64,000 bases of DNA from Nelumbo lutea (GCA_022828595.1 JAKGHH010000002.1:80882383-80946382); one strand, 5' to 3'. Numbered from the stretch's first letter, positions 45,307 through 56,042 are shown. A program made the numbers and translations. The notes: a model not told the origin generated them from the letters alone.

Positions 45307-46812
45307 GTCTTCCAAGTGGCTTTGGTAGAACCACCGTTTCCCTCCTTCGATCCAGGCCGTTTGCCAATGGATGGGCGGAGGGGGGACGAGATGCTTGGTG
45401 GGTGAGTGGAATTAGGAGGGTGTGGGTTTGGTCAAAACTGAACACCTCCGCACCCGTCGAAGCTCACAATGGGTGGTTTTGCCAATTCTAACACGTTGTC
45501 CTGGACGGGTGGCACAGGGGTAGATGGGCAGTGGTACCACTCTCACGATGTGGGGTGAGGCCCCCCCGAGGGCCTTGTAGGAGGTGGAGGTGGCCCGAGC
45601 TCACAGGGAAGCGCAATGGTAGAAAACAGTGCTTTGGCAAAACAATCGTTTCCCACCATTGATCTAGGCTGTTGGACTGATGGATGGGTAGAAGGGGGTA
45701 GGATGTTTGGTGTACAAGGTTGTGTGTTTGGTTAGAACGGAACACATCCACACTTGCTGGAGCTCCCAATGGGTGGTTTTGTCAATTCTGACACGTTCTG
45801 AATGGGTGGCGCGGGGGTAGATGGGCGAAGGTACCACCCCCACAACGCGGGAGGTCCCCTCGAGGGCCCCGTGTGGGGCAAAGAAGCCCCGAGCTCATGG
45901 AGAAGCTAACGGTGTGTGAGTGGCAATAGGGTGTGGGTTTGGTCAACACAGAACACATCCGCGCCCGCCGGAGCGCCCATTGGGTGGTTTTGCCAATTCT
46001 GACATATTGTCCCGGATGGTTGGCATGGGGGTAGTTGGGCAGCGATACCATCCCATTGTGTGGGTTGAGGCCCCTGAGGCCCCTGTAGGAGGTGGAGAAG
46101 CCCTGGGCTCACGGAGAAGTCTGATAATGGGAAACGATGTTTTGGTAGAACCATCGTTTCCCATGGGTTCGGACCATTGCGTTGATGAACAGACGGAAGA
46201 GGGATACTTGGTGGGTGAGTGGCAATAAGAGTCTGTGGGTTTGGTCGACATGGAAGACCTCTGCACCACCAGAGTGCCCAGTGGGTGGTTTTGCCAATTT
46301 TGACATGCTGTCCTATATGGGTGACACAGGGGTAGATGGGTGGCGGTACCACCCCCACGATGTAGGGTGAGGTAACTTCGACGGCCCTGTGGGAGGCAGA
46401 GAAGCCCCGGGGCTTCTAGAGAAGGTCGACAGCGGGAAACGGTGCTTTGCAAAACCATCATTTCCCACTGTCGGTCCGGGCCAATCGATGAGCATAACGG
46501 GTCGGGATGCTTAGTGGGTGAGTAGTGGCAATAGGTGGGTGTGGGTTTGGTTGGCACGAAACATTTCCACACTCGCCGGAGCATCCAGTGGGTGGTTTTG
46601 CCATGGAGAAGGCCGACAGTGGGAAGCGGTGCTTTGCAAAACCACCATTTCCCATCGCTAATTCGTGTGGTTGGGCCAATTGATGAGCATAACGGGTCAG
46701 GATGCTCGGTGGGTGAGTAGTGGCAATAGGTGGGTGTGGGTTTGGTTGGCACGAAACACGTCCACACTTGTCAGAGCATCCAGTGGGTGGTTTTGCCAAT
46801 TTTGACACGTCC
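45307..46812 (+). repeat. ~305-bp satellite, cluster 3
   Basis: About five units in the cluster 1 orientation with the same landmarks ('gtgtgggtttggtc', 'gtgggtggttttgcc'). Units near 46400-46800 include a shortened duplication ('gagaaggtcgacagcgggaaacgg' region repeated as 'gagaaggccgacagtggga' at 46608). It mirrors 39666-40973. Long frames on either strand are translations of the repeat, not genes. Confidence 0.92.
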
Positions 46813-46850
46813 TTAGGCTTGTAAACGGTATTCGAAAATCCGAATTTGTT
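46813..46850 (+). mobile_element. Isolated hAT-type left end
   Basis: TAGGCTTGTAAACGGTATTC and the next few bases match the left end of the 37935-39665 element over 28 positions, with only G/A differences. After about 35 bp the similarity stops and no right end or target duplication is seen nearby. It is a truncated end of the same family directly abutting satellite cluster 3. Confidence 0.65.
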
Positions 46851-47793
46851 CTGTTAATGAAATTTCCTGTTATTGATAAAAGAACAGAAGGGATGTAACC
46901 TTGTTTTCTTATATAATTTAGAATTTTGGGTATATGGGTTGACCCATTTGGTTATGGCATTTGAGATCGAGGAGAATTTAAAAACATTTTACGCTTGGGT
47001 TAGCGGGTCAATATTGGATGGGTCAAGGTCAGAGTGGGTTGTGACCCACTCATTTTCCATATGGGCTGATAATGATTGGTCCAATTATCCATTGTACCAA
47101 AATAAAACGGTTAATGTGGGTTGGGTTGAAGGTGTACAAATCAAATTAAAACGGCTGTCTTATATAGATCTGGCAATCCATTGGGTCACATAAAGAAGGT
47201 TAGGGTGGGTTGGGTTGAAGGTATACTAGTATAGGGGTCATGGTTTAGGGTTTGACGCTTTGAATGCTACTCTGCAACTCTCTCAGTCTTTGCCTCTGTC
47301 TCTCTGCCTATTTGCAAAGGAGACAAGGAAGCTTTGAGTGTCATGGGGGGTTAGCTCTTTTCTCTAGTAATAAGTGTTGATTGGTATGTGTTCCTTCTCT
47401 TTCCATGGGGTACTGCTTGGTCTGGTGAGGTTGCTGTATATATAGGATTTGAAGTTATATGCGAAAATTGTTTCCTCCTTGTTAATCACCTAGGCTCTAA
47501 TAGAGTGCAGATATAAATATGTAGAGTACATTCTGGTCCATGCAAATGCAAAGTTGGTTTAATTTTGCATTGATAAGTTTACTTTTTTGCCAAATGATTT
47601 TTAGTTGTAATGGGTGCAGACACAAACTCCTAGATTGGAATCTACCTTTTTTTACATTGACCAACTTTGAGTGCAAAGTTTGCATCCATTTTTTGGTTGC
47701 AAACTTTACTCTCATTTTCGATGAAACATGATTTGAAACATGTCATAGTACATAAATGTACTCTTATCAAACACCAACAAAATTGAACCAAAG
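46851..47793. other. Probable upstream region and leader of the RPF2 locus
   Basis: 46900-47230 has 'gggttgaccca'/'tgacccact' words and a diverged direct repeat 'gggttgggttgaagg' (near 47117 and 47206), probably a small decayed transposon. From about 47244 a telo-box is followed by a C/T-rich stretch (47270-47310) that looks like a transcription start and 5' leader. No coding frame is recognised. Confidence 0.45.
47244..47253 (+). promoter_or_regulatory. Telo-box, candidate promoter element of RPF2
   Basis: TTTAGGGTTT (reverse complement AAACCCTAAA). This motif is common just upstream of plant ribosomal-protein and ribosome-biogenesis genes. Its position before a pyrimidine-rich leader, and the ribosome-biogenesis gene downstream, make the match meaningful, but the 7.6-kb distance to the ATG (2.1 kb without copia E) makes the link inference. 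Confidence 0.4.
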
Positions 47794-47798
47794 TGCAT
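47794..47798. repeat. Target-site duplication of copia E (left copy)
   Basis: TGCAT, identical to 53294-53298. Confidence 0.92.
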
Positions 47799-48078
47799 TG
47801 TTAAAGTGAGCCGAATAGGGGTAGTTTAGTCATCTTATGTTTGTTAAGTAGTTTGCTTATGTGGCAGTTTTATTAGAGATACTCTGCCCCACACTTAAGT
47901 AAGGGTAGTTTAGTCTTTGTAAAGGTCATTATAATCTAATAAAGATTAAGGGGGTTGACTGTATGGGTGGTCCATCAGATTTCGACAGACCCTCATTTTC
48001 TTTCTTCTTCTTTTCTTCTTCTTCTTCTTCTTCTTCCTCCTCTTCCTGGTTCGGGTTACTGTAGCAGCATTCGAAACA
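47799..48078 (+). repeat. 5' LTR of copia E
   Basis: Starts TGTTAAAGTGAGCCG and ends ATTCGAAACA. It contains a CTT-rich microsatellite (~48000-48045) that is longer than in the 3' LTR, accounting for most of the length difference. Confidence 0.95.
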
Positions 48079-48091
48079 TGGTATCAGAGCC
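48079..48091 (+). promoter_or_regulatory. Primer-binding site of copia E
   Basis: TGGTATCAGAGCC directly follows the 5' LTR; complementary to initiator tRNA-Met. Confidence 0.95.
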
Positions 48092-48839
48092 ATGTTCCTG
48101 ACCTACTTTAGTTGGTAAAGCACCTCAACAGTATTTGTGACTCTTCTTCCTTCGTTTCTGATCAGTCAATGGAGAGAACTGGTTCGTCCTAGGTCTGAAA
48201 CATCACAGCTCGTCTCTCTCAGTTGCGCATAATCTTCTTCATCAAGAAAAGTGACTTCAGCTGTGAATGGTTGGTTGAGACTCTCAAAGGAAGGTCGGTT
48301 ATCTCTTCTTCTTGTGTTGCTGGTATTTCTGGGTAGAAACCCTTCAAGAAGTTGTTAGTACTGATCAGAACCTAGAGAACTAGGTTCATTGTTGCCCTAG
48401 AACGGGCTGTGTGTACAGTAGCCGAATGGTGTAGGGGCTGCTGTAAGTTGTTGAGTGGTGTTAGGGCTGCTATAAGTGGCCGAGTGGTGTAAGGTGTAAT
48501 GCTGTGACATAGCTGAGTTTTTGTGGTTGTGTAGTGGCCTCTTAAAAATGTTAAACTAGTCTGAACTGGGTGTAATAGGTTTGACTATGTTGTGGTGCTT
48601 GTGTTGCACAATCCTTATTGAGTGGTTGTAAGAGGGCTTACATGTGATTAGTGAGTGTTAAATTGATACTTATGTGGTTCGTGGTGTTATGAAATCAGCA
48701 GTAGTGTGAATAAGAACAAGGTGTGTGTACCCACTGTTGTGTTTAGGGGTTGCTATAGGTGCTAGAACATCAACTTTTGAATTACAGCAGTCAGCTTGTT
48801 GCTGAGAATTCAGGTTAGAGGCAACTGTGAAAGAGTACA
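48092..48839 (+). other. Leader of copia E
   Basis: About 750 bp between primer site and gag, with repeated 'gccgaatggtgtaggggctgc'-like phrases around 48420-48500 in three diverged copies. No frame of note. Confidence 0.6.
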
Positions 48840-50198
48840 ATGGCAGCAATAGGAGATGGGTTTAATGATCAGAAACCTAATGTGGTGGTTTCCCCTGACT
48901 ACCTAGGTGTACAAATGCCCTCAATTAAATTGAATGGGGAGAACTGTGTTCCATGGGCTAAATCAGTGGAAGTTTTCCTCAAGGCAAAGAGGAAAGTGAA
49001 GCACATAAAAGATGAGAAACCACTGGTTGACTTCCCAGGGTTTGGTGATTGAGAATAAGAAGATGCTCAAATCATGACTTGGCTATGGAACAGTATGGAA
49101 CCCAAAATTAGTGCCAACTTCATGTTTCTTGATACGACTAAGGATATATGATTACATGCTAAGAAGTTGTATTCTGGACAAGATAATACAACAAGAGTAT
49201 ATCAACTTAGTACTTTGATTTGCAACAAGGAGACAAAACACAAAGAGTACTATGCCTGCATGAAGAATATAAGGAATGAACTCAATGTCTATCATCCCCT
49301 CACTCTAGATATTAAGGTTCAACAACAGCAAAGGGAACAACTAGATGTTACAAGATTCTTGGTGGGGCTGAAATCGGAGTATGAACCAGTTAGAGCCCAA
49401 ATATTAGGGAGCTCCACCCTTCTTACACTTGAGGAAGTATTCTCACAGTTTCGCATAATTTCTTTGGGACAGACAAAGAATTCCACACAGTCTGATAGAT
49501 TAGCACTTGTGACAGCTAGAAGAGGTGGATACAGTACAAGAGGGGGAGGACATGCCTCCTGAGGAGGCCGTGGCAGCTCCATGATTGGTCGGGGTGGTCG
49601 TGATTCAGGGGGAGGTCGTGGTAGAGGGAAGAATAACTTTGCAAGGAAGTGTACTCATTGTGGCAGGGAAGGGGACACAGTGAATTTTTGTTATGACCTA
49701 CATGGCCCTCCCTCTAAATGGGCTAATCATGCTGTAGCAGGTGAGGTTGACATCAATGACAATAAACATGCAGACCGAACTCCTCTCACATCTACATCTA
49801 CTTCTGGGAGGGAGATGGTGAGTGTTTCGCGTGATGAGTATGAACGGTTCCTTCAAACTATTTCACAGCATACCACTGCCACATTTGCCCACTCTGGTAT
49901 TGCTTGCATGTCATCTAAAACCTCTCCTTGGATTATTGACTTTGGAGCCTCAGATCATATGACCGGGACTCTAGGTGTGTTCTCTTCTCTTTCTGAAACC
50001 TCCACATCACAAATTGTTACACTTGCCAATGGGTCCTCATCTCCCATCTGTGGTGTTGGTAATGTTGACATGGCTTCTGTGCTCTTATCATCTGTTTTGT
50101 ATGTACCTAAGTTTTCATTCAATCTTATGTCTGTTAGTAAAATAACCAAAGCCCTTAACTGTTCTGTTACCTTCTTTCTTTCCACTTGTGTTTTTTAG
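48840..50198 (+). pseudogene. gag-protease region of copia E
   Basis: The gag start ATG is at 48840 (MAAIGDGFNDQKPNVVV), with copia gag wording PSIKLNGENCVPWAKSVEVFL. Stops occur at 49050 and near 49148, and the frame resumes at 49167-49562 (QLDVTRFLVGLKSEYEPVRAQIL). A Gly/Arg-rich linker and a zinc knuckle follow (49650-49691, CTHCGREGDTVNFC), in which the expected histidine is aspartate, so zinc binding should be lost. The protease reads WIIDFGASDHMTG, with DFG (49938-49946) replacing the usual DSG. The frame ends at 50198. Confidence 0.9.
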
Positions 50199-53025
50199 GA
50201 TCTCAAGACGGGGATGAAGATTGGTGGGGGGCATGAAGCTGGTGGATTGCATTATCTACGGTGGTGGATCTTTAATTGCTCTTCAGACCTCACTTACTCC
50301 TCTACAATGGCATTGCCGACTGGGACATCCATCTCTCAAGGCTCTCAAGATATTGGTTCCGTCATTGAGTCATTTGTCAGTTTTGTAATGTGAGTCATGT
50401 CAGTTTGGGAAACATCGTCGTGTGTCTTTCAGTCCAAGAGTTGAGAGTCGTATGTTGAGTCCTTTTTCTTTGGTTCATTCAGATGTTTGGGGTCCAATCA
50501 AAATAGAGTCTTATAATGGGTACAAGTATTTTGTCTCTTTTATTGATGATTGTTCAAGAATGACATGGATTTACTTAATGAAAGAAAGAAGTGAATTATT
50601 TTCCATTTTTAAAAAATTCCATGCTGAAATACGCACACAATTTGGTGTTCCAATCAAAGTTCTCCGTTCAGATAATGGTCGTGAATACTTTCTTACTTCA
50701 TTTCAATAGTATTTAGAACAACATGACATTATTCATCAAACCTCATGTGCATTCACCCCTCAACAAAATGGGGTAGCTGAACGGAAGAACCGTCAGCTTC
50801 TTGAAACTGCTCGGTCTATTCTTCACCGCATGAATGCTCCTAAATGGTTTTGGAGTGATGCTGTATTCACTGCATGTTTCCTCATTAATCGGATGCCCTC
50901 TTTCATTCTTCCTGGTTAGTCCCCCTTCTCTATCTTGTTTCCCACTTTATCTCCATTTCCATTAGCTCCTCGTGTCTTTGGTTGTGTGTGCTTTGTCCAC
51001 AATCTGATTCCTGGAATAGACAAGTTAGATGCATGCTCAATTAAATGTGTCTTCCTTGGCTACTCTTGGACTCAAAAAGGGTACAAGTGTTATAATCCCA
51101 TTACCCGAAAGTGCTATGTCTGCCCTGATGTCACATTTTTTGAGTCTGTACCCTTCTTCTCAAGTCCTGAAGCACCTTCGTCTCCACCCTTGCTTCCTTT
51201 TCCTCTTCCTGTCAGTGATCCAGTTCCAGATGCTGTTGTTGGAGTAGACTCATCACCCCATTCAGTGCAGATCACCACCGAACGACCACTGATCCGACAA
51301 GTGTATACACGTCGAACGACACCGGCCCCTCCAGCTTCTACCTCATCTGCGGATCCTCTCATGGCTCCTATTGCTGAACCTTCAGACCTTGACCTACCCA
51401 TTGCCTTACGGAAAGGTAAACGCAGCTCTACCCTCCATCCCATTTCCAATTTTGTTTCATTATCTCGTCTTTCTACCTCACATCGCCAGTTTGTTTCACT
51501 TTTGTCATCTATTTCCATACCTAACAATGTTGAAGAAGCTCTTAGTTCACCTGGATGGCAGTGGGCAATGGAGGAGGAACTTTATGCTCTTCAACATACT
51601 CAAACGTGGGAAATTACTACTATCCCACTTGGTAAGCATGCTGTGGGCTGTAAATGGGTGTATACTGTGAAATACTTGCCAGATGGTAGTGTGGAGCATC
51701 TGAAGGCCAGACTTGTTGCTAAAGGTTACTCACAGTTGTATGGAGTGGACTACATGGAGACATTCTCTCCTGTGGTTAAGATTGGTTCTGTTCGTGTACT
51801 AATTTCCCTGGTAGTTATGTATGATTGGCCTCTGTTTCAGCTTGATATAAAAAATGCCTTCCTCCATGGTGATATGGTGGAGGAGGTATATATGGAGCAA
51901 CCACCTGGGTTTGTTGCTCAGGGGGAGGATGGTAAGGTGTGCAGACTGAAGAAGGCAATTTATAGGTTGAAGCAATCACCACATGCTTGGTTCGGGAAGT
52001 TCAGCGAAGTGGTGAAGAGTTTTGGAATGAAGCAATGCTAGGTTGATCACTCAGTGTTCAGTTATGACTCAGAAGTTGGGAAGATCTTATTAGTGGTCTA
52101 TGTGGATGATATTGTCATTACTGACAGTGATAAATTGGGGATTTGCAAACTAAAGGTATTTTTGCAAAATCATTTTCAAACAAAAGACCTTGGAACATTA
52201 AAGTATTTCTTGGGAATAAAAGTCGCCAGGTCAAAACAAGGTGTAAATCTGTGCCAAAGGAAATGTGTTCTTGATCTATTGGAAGAAACATGACAGTTAG
52301 GTGCAAAACCGGTTGAGACCCCTATGGAACCAAATGTTAAGTTGAGCAGTGATACAAGAGAAGTATTTAAAGATCCTGGAAGGTATAGACGACTAGTGGG
52401 AAAGCTGAACTATCTGACTATCACGAGACCCATATCTCCTTTGCAGTCAGTGTGGTGAGCCAATTCATGCAAAACCCTCGTATACCTCACTGGGATGCAA
52501 TTCTTAGAATTGTAAGGTATCTGAAAGGAGCTCCAGGCCGTGGGCTATTGTATAAACCAGGAGTAAAACTTGAAGTAGTTGGGTATACAGATGCAGACTG
52601 GGCAAGCTCAATGAATGACAGAAGATCTACTACAGGCTATTGCACATTTCTTGGAGGAAATCTTGTGACATGGAAGAGTAACTAAAGCCGAGTATAGGGC
52701 CATGGCACACACTACCTGTGAATTAGTGTGGTTGAGGAATTTCCTACAAGAAATTGGGTTTCACATGGATAAACCTATGAGATTGTACTGTGACAATCAA
52801 GCTGCACTCCATATCTCTTCCAACCCTGTCTTTCATGAGAGAACAAAGCACATAGAGGTTGATTGCCACTTTGTGAGGGAGAAGGTTCTTGCTGGAGAGA
52901 TAAATACAAAACATGTGTGCTCGAATGATCAGTGGGCAGATTTGTTTACAAAAGCTCTAAGCTCAGGGAAAGTGAACTATCTATATAACAAGCTGGGATT
53001 ATATGCCATATATTCTCCAGCTTGA
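50199..53025 (+). pseudogene. pol of copia E (integrase, RT, RNase H), disabled
   Basis: Integrase is recognisable with D (HSDVWGP), D (LRSDNGREY) and E (NGVAERKNRQ); a TAG at 50707 splits it and another stop lies near 50920. 50935-52041 holds the integrase C-terminus, a Ser/Pro linker and RVT_2 RT (WAMEEELYALQ, GCKWVYTVKYLPDGS, FQLDIKNAFLHGDM, YRLKQSPHAW) up to a TAG after FGMKQC. The catalytic YVDD is intact at 52099-52110. A TGA near 52291 and a frameshift near 52450 follow. RNase H is split between 52452-52685 (GYTDADWASSMNDRRST) and 52702-53025 (LYCDNQAALHI, RTKHIEVDCHFVRE). Each domain is complete enough to align, but at least five lesions prevent a full Pol. Confidence 0.92.
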
Positions 53026-53032
53026 GGTTGAG

Positions 53033-53293
53033 TGTTAAAGTGAGCCGAATAGGGGTAGTTTAGTCATCTTATGTTTGTTAAGTAGTTTGCTTATGTGGCA
53101 GTTTTATACGAGACTGCCTCACACTTAAGTAAGGGTAGTTTAGTCTTTGTAAAGGTCATTAGAGTCTAATAAAGATTAAGGGAGTTGACTGTATGGGTGG
53201 TCCATTAGATTTCGACAGACCCTTATTTTCTTTCTTCTTCTCTTCTTCTTCCTTCTCTTCCTGGTTCGGGTTACTGTAGCAGCATTCGAAACA
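53033..53293 (+). repeat. 3' LTR of copia E
   Basis: Pairs with 47799-48078. Differences include a 'tattagagatactctgcccc' versus 'tatacgagactgcctc' stretch and a shorter CTT tract. The tract before it ('agcttgaggttgag') is a degraded polypurine tract. Confidence 0.95.
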
Positions 53294-53298
53294 TGCAT
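53294..53298. repeat. Target-site duplication of copia E (right copy)
   Basis: TGCAT, identical to 47794-47798. Confidence 0.92.
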
Positions 53299-54850
53299 AT
53301 ATGCACTGAACTGGCATTTGCACTCTTACCAAACGGAGCCCTAAGAGTTTTTCCTCTTGTTCTGCTTCAACAAACTGGAATCTTGTGCTTATTCAATTAT
53401 GTAACAAAGTTAAGGTTTCAACATTCAAGGAAAGCTTTGTTAGAGGGACAAGAGAAACAAAAATTGCAGCAGTGATGGATCCTTGGCCTTGCTTTCTGCC
53501 ACATAATCCTTTTAGTGGAAGATATTGATCCTGCTGTGTCAATATTGGTGTTGGAGCTAATGAAGCCTTTCTTTGGTCTCCCTAGTTGCTTTTGCCTCTT
53601 CCCTGTTCAAAAAAAAAAAAAAGAATCTTTGCAGATACTCTTCTCCTTTACACCCCTTCCTTCTGTCCACATCAACTTCCTTTCTCATGCTGATGGTAAT
53701 CTCTAGTTCCTTATGTCCTTCCTCTCTTTCTTGGATTCTGTCTTGTTAATAAATTACTGTTTCTTCTGTTACATTGACCTCCGAGAGCTCCTGTTTTATT
53801 TGTTCTCTGCTTCTTTATTCGTTTTGTTTTTCTTAGTGGTGAATTGCACATTCTTTGCTCTGTCTCTTTAGGTTCTCATGTTCTGATTCTATAAATTTCC
53901 TCACTATGTCATTCTTCCTGTCCCCTTTTGGCTTCTGCTTACTATTTACTGTGGTACTATCACTACGTCTGTGATTTCTATTTGTAAGTTTGTCAACTCT
54001 AAGATTGATGGTATTCTATTTGGTGCATGTATAGTAGGATCAAATGCCATCTATGTTGGGCTATTAAAAGGAAAATTTAACAAAGTCACTGAAACTTAAT
54101 CTGTCACTGCCTGCCTGCTGTGATGGGTCAATGCATGTGTTGTTGGGTGGGCAATCTCTAAGCAGTTATTAGTTGTTTTGTGTATTAAGTTTTTGGATGG
54201 ACTTTGTGTGTTAATTTTTGTAGCATAACTTTTGAGGATGGGAGTTAATCTCTGCAGATTTGTCCACTAATTACAGGATATCTGCCTGTAAGATTGCAAT
54301 TAAAATAAAAAAATTGTCCCTGTAAGATACTTAACTCATCTCTGCATTACCCATTTGACACTGACATTCTGGAAATCCGAATCCAGATGTTGTTATCAAC
54401 TGTTGTGATTAAAGAATGCGTTTTCTAAATTGTATTAGAAATTACTGCACATAATGGCAATTAAAAGATGTCTACCACAATGCTCCTTGGCTTATCTATA
54501 TCTATACTTTCCTTTTATCTTTGTGATCTCATGGTTTAGGAAAAGGAGTATCTTCAGGGTTTGAGAATGATATTTGTTGTGTTCTTGATCAAAACAATCA
54601 TGGCCAGTGTTTTGAAAGGCATGGGAGGTGTATGCCTCCAGGAGAGGTGCCCCAAAAATGTCCTGAGGTGTTGATACCTCTGAGGCGTAGGCCTCATGTG
54701 CAAGAGCCGTATGCCTCATACGCCTTTATATGAGGCGTGCTAGAGATGTATGCCTCATACACCTCATGCATTAAGTATATAACTATATATGTATAAGATA
54801 TATGATGTCATGATATAATATGATGTGATTTCTTCTTGTGCTAGTTAATA
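53299..54850. other. Sequence between copia E and RPF2 exon 1
   Basis: AT-rich with T-rich and pyrimidine-rich stretches, like plant intron or 5' flank. No conserved coding frame is seen. If the telo-box at 47244 marks the promoter, this is a 5' untranslated intron; otherwise it is the immediate promoter region. A 'gcctca' repeat lies at 54603-54775. Confidence 0.45.
54603..54775 (+). repeat. Partial copy of a 'tatgcctca'-rich repeat
   Basis: It begins 'cagtgttttgaaaggc' and contains several overlapping palindromic words such as 'ggcgtatgcctc', 'tacctctgaggcg' and 'atgcctcatacgcc'. The same block recurs at ~57700-57795, within a larger copy. The start resembles the ends of hAT-type MITEs. 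It lies 76 bp upstream of the RPF2 ATG. Confidence 0.6.
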
Positions 54851-55232
54851 ATGTTGAAGATTTCAACTCCAAAAACAGCAAAATCCAAACGAGTGCTTGA
54901 AAAGCGTGCTCCCAAGCTTGTAAGCTCCTATGGGTTACTTTATTTTTCAGTTTTTCTCAATCAGGAACTTTCCATTATCTATCATATGGACACTTGAACT
55001 GATTTTATATATGAATTCTGTCATGCAGGTTGAGAATGGGAAGAAAACACTGATACTACAAGGAACCAAGACCAGCAATATATTAAATTCTGTTTTGACT
55101 GAAATTTATCATCTGAAGAGGGACAGTGCGGTTAGGTTCACCCGTAAGAATGAGAATATCAGGCTCTTTGAGAATGGTGGAGAAACTTCTTTGGAGTTCT
55201 TTTCACTTAAAACCGATTGCAGTCTCTTTGTG
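54851..55232 (+). CDS. RPF2: Ribosome production factor 2 homologue (Brix domain), exons 1-2 only
   Basis: Exon 1 is 54851-54919 (ATG, 23 codons, MLKISTPKTAKSKRVLEKRA...), followed by donor GTAAGC. Exon 2 is 55029-55232 after acceptor TGCAG (68 codons, VENGKKTLILQGTKTSN... to KTDCSLFV), followed by donor GTGAGC. Both junctions are phase 0 and the joined frame is open. The wording TLILQGTKTSNILN, RKNENIRLFENGG and SLEFFSLKTDCSLFV is the N-terminal part of RPF2/BXDC1, a nucleolar protein that with its partner RRS1 brings the 5S RNP into pre-60S ribosomes. This covers about 90 of some 300 residues and only the start of the Brix domain. I could not find the next exon in the remaining 8.7 kb, so intron 2 is very long or the gene is truncated. 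Confidence 0.85.
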
Positions 55233-55657
55233 GTGAGCAGAGCAAACCTAGGGACATTTATTTTTTGTTTTTTAATTTAACCCAGTTTTATATTTTGTTG
55301 CTGATGTTTGGATGATGATGGAACAAGTTAATAACTGGAAGTAGTTATGAATTTGCCTTGTATGATATGAATGAAGTTTGCTGGGTAGTATGTTTGAGTG
55401 AGATAAATAGAAAACATGGCATTGTGGTGCAGGACAAGGAATAATATCTCAAAACTGTAGGTAGACCAGCTTTGGATACTGAGTTAAATTGTAATTACAT
55501 ATCTCTTAATTGATCCTAGTACTAAAATAAAAGTAAGTGCCTCAACAAAAATGAATGCTACTGTCTGTAAAGATGCTTATTAATTAAATTCTGTCTGCAA
55601 TAATTCTTTCCATGAGTTTGAAACTTTCTTGCTCACTCTATCATGTAGTTTTGACTC
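55233..55657 (+). other. Start of RPF2 intron 2
   Basis: Begins with the donor GTGAGC. T-rich intron-like sequence; nothing else seen before the MITE. Confidence 0.6.
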
Positions 55658-55665
55658 TTAAAGTT

Positions 55666-56034
55666 AGGGGTGCAACTTGGACAGGCCTAAGCTAACCTTG
55701 GACCAACCCCGCCCACAATTTTACACAACTTGGGCTTGGATTTTTGGTCCTTGGGCTAGGCTTGGGGCCAAAACTCAGAGCTTCCCTATTTTTTGGGCTG
55801 GGCCCGGTCCTAGCCCTTGGGGAATGTGTTGATTATACATATGTGATTGACTAACCTGAGCTTGGCCTGGGCTTGGACCCAAGCCAAGTGTGCCAATGTT
55901 CATTTTGGGCAGGGCCTGGGTTGGATAGGTTGGGTTTGACCTTCGGCTTGGTCGGGGCTCAAGATTTAGTTCAATTCTTAGGTTTGGGCCTAGTTTCACC
56001 TTAAACCCGGCACAACTTGCCTGACTTGCTCCCC
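55666..56034. mobile_element. hAT-type MITE in RPF2 intron 2
   Basis: 369 bp starting AGGGGTGCAACTTGG and ending GACTTGCTCCCC, with a perfect 8-bp duplication TTAAAGTT at 55658-55665 and 56035-56042. The interior is rich in 'gggcttgg', 'ggcctgg' and 'gggcccgg' words, like the subterminal sequence of the hAT at 31357. No coding capacity. Confidence 0.85.
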
Positions 56035-56042
56035 TTAAAGTT

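Larger units (their letters stand above)
39666..46812. other. Large inverted duplication (two ~2.5-kb arms, ~2-kb spacer)
   Basis: Left arm 39666-42150 and right arm 44211-46812 are reverse complements in ordered blocks: satellite units, a Tourist-like MITE, then ~0.8 kb of shared unique sequence (for example 'ggggtggggg' near 41592 against 'ccccaccccc' near 44700, and 'gcaatacttagtat' near 42106 against 'atactaagtattgc' near 44240). The arms have diverged by substitutions and small indels, so the duplication is not recent. Both outer edges meet hAT-type termini (39665 and 46813). The spacer contains a LINE fragment. Confidence 0.87.
47799..53293 (+). mobile_element. Ty1/copia LTR retrotransposon E
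   Basis: A complete 5.5-kb structure: LTRs 47799-48078 and 53033-53293, tRNA-Met primer site, gag-protease-integrase-RT-RNase H order, and a perfect TGCAT duplication. Its short LTRs (280 and 261 bp) and protein wording place it in a different copia lineage from elements A-C. Many stops show it is old. It is inserted between the telo-box at 47244 and the RPF2 start codon. Confidence 0.95.

Noticed and set aside
45943..46767. 274-residue minus-strand frame in satellite cluster 3
   Set aside because: The translation is internally repetitive with the period of the satellite and has no start context or domain. It is a repeat read-through frame.
53293..53706. Short plus-strand frames between copia E and RPF2
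   Set aside because: Low-complexity or unrelated translations without splice or domain support. They look like intron or flank sequence.
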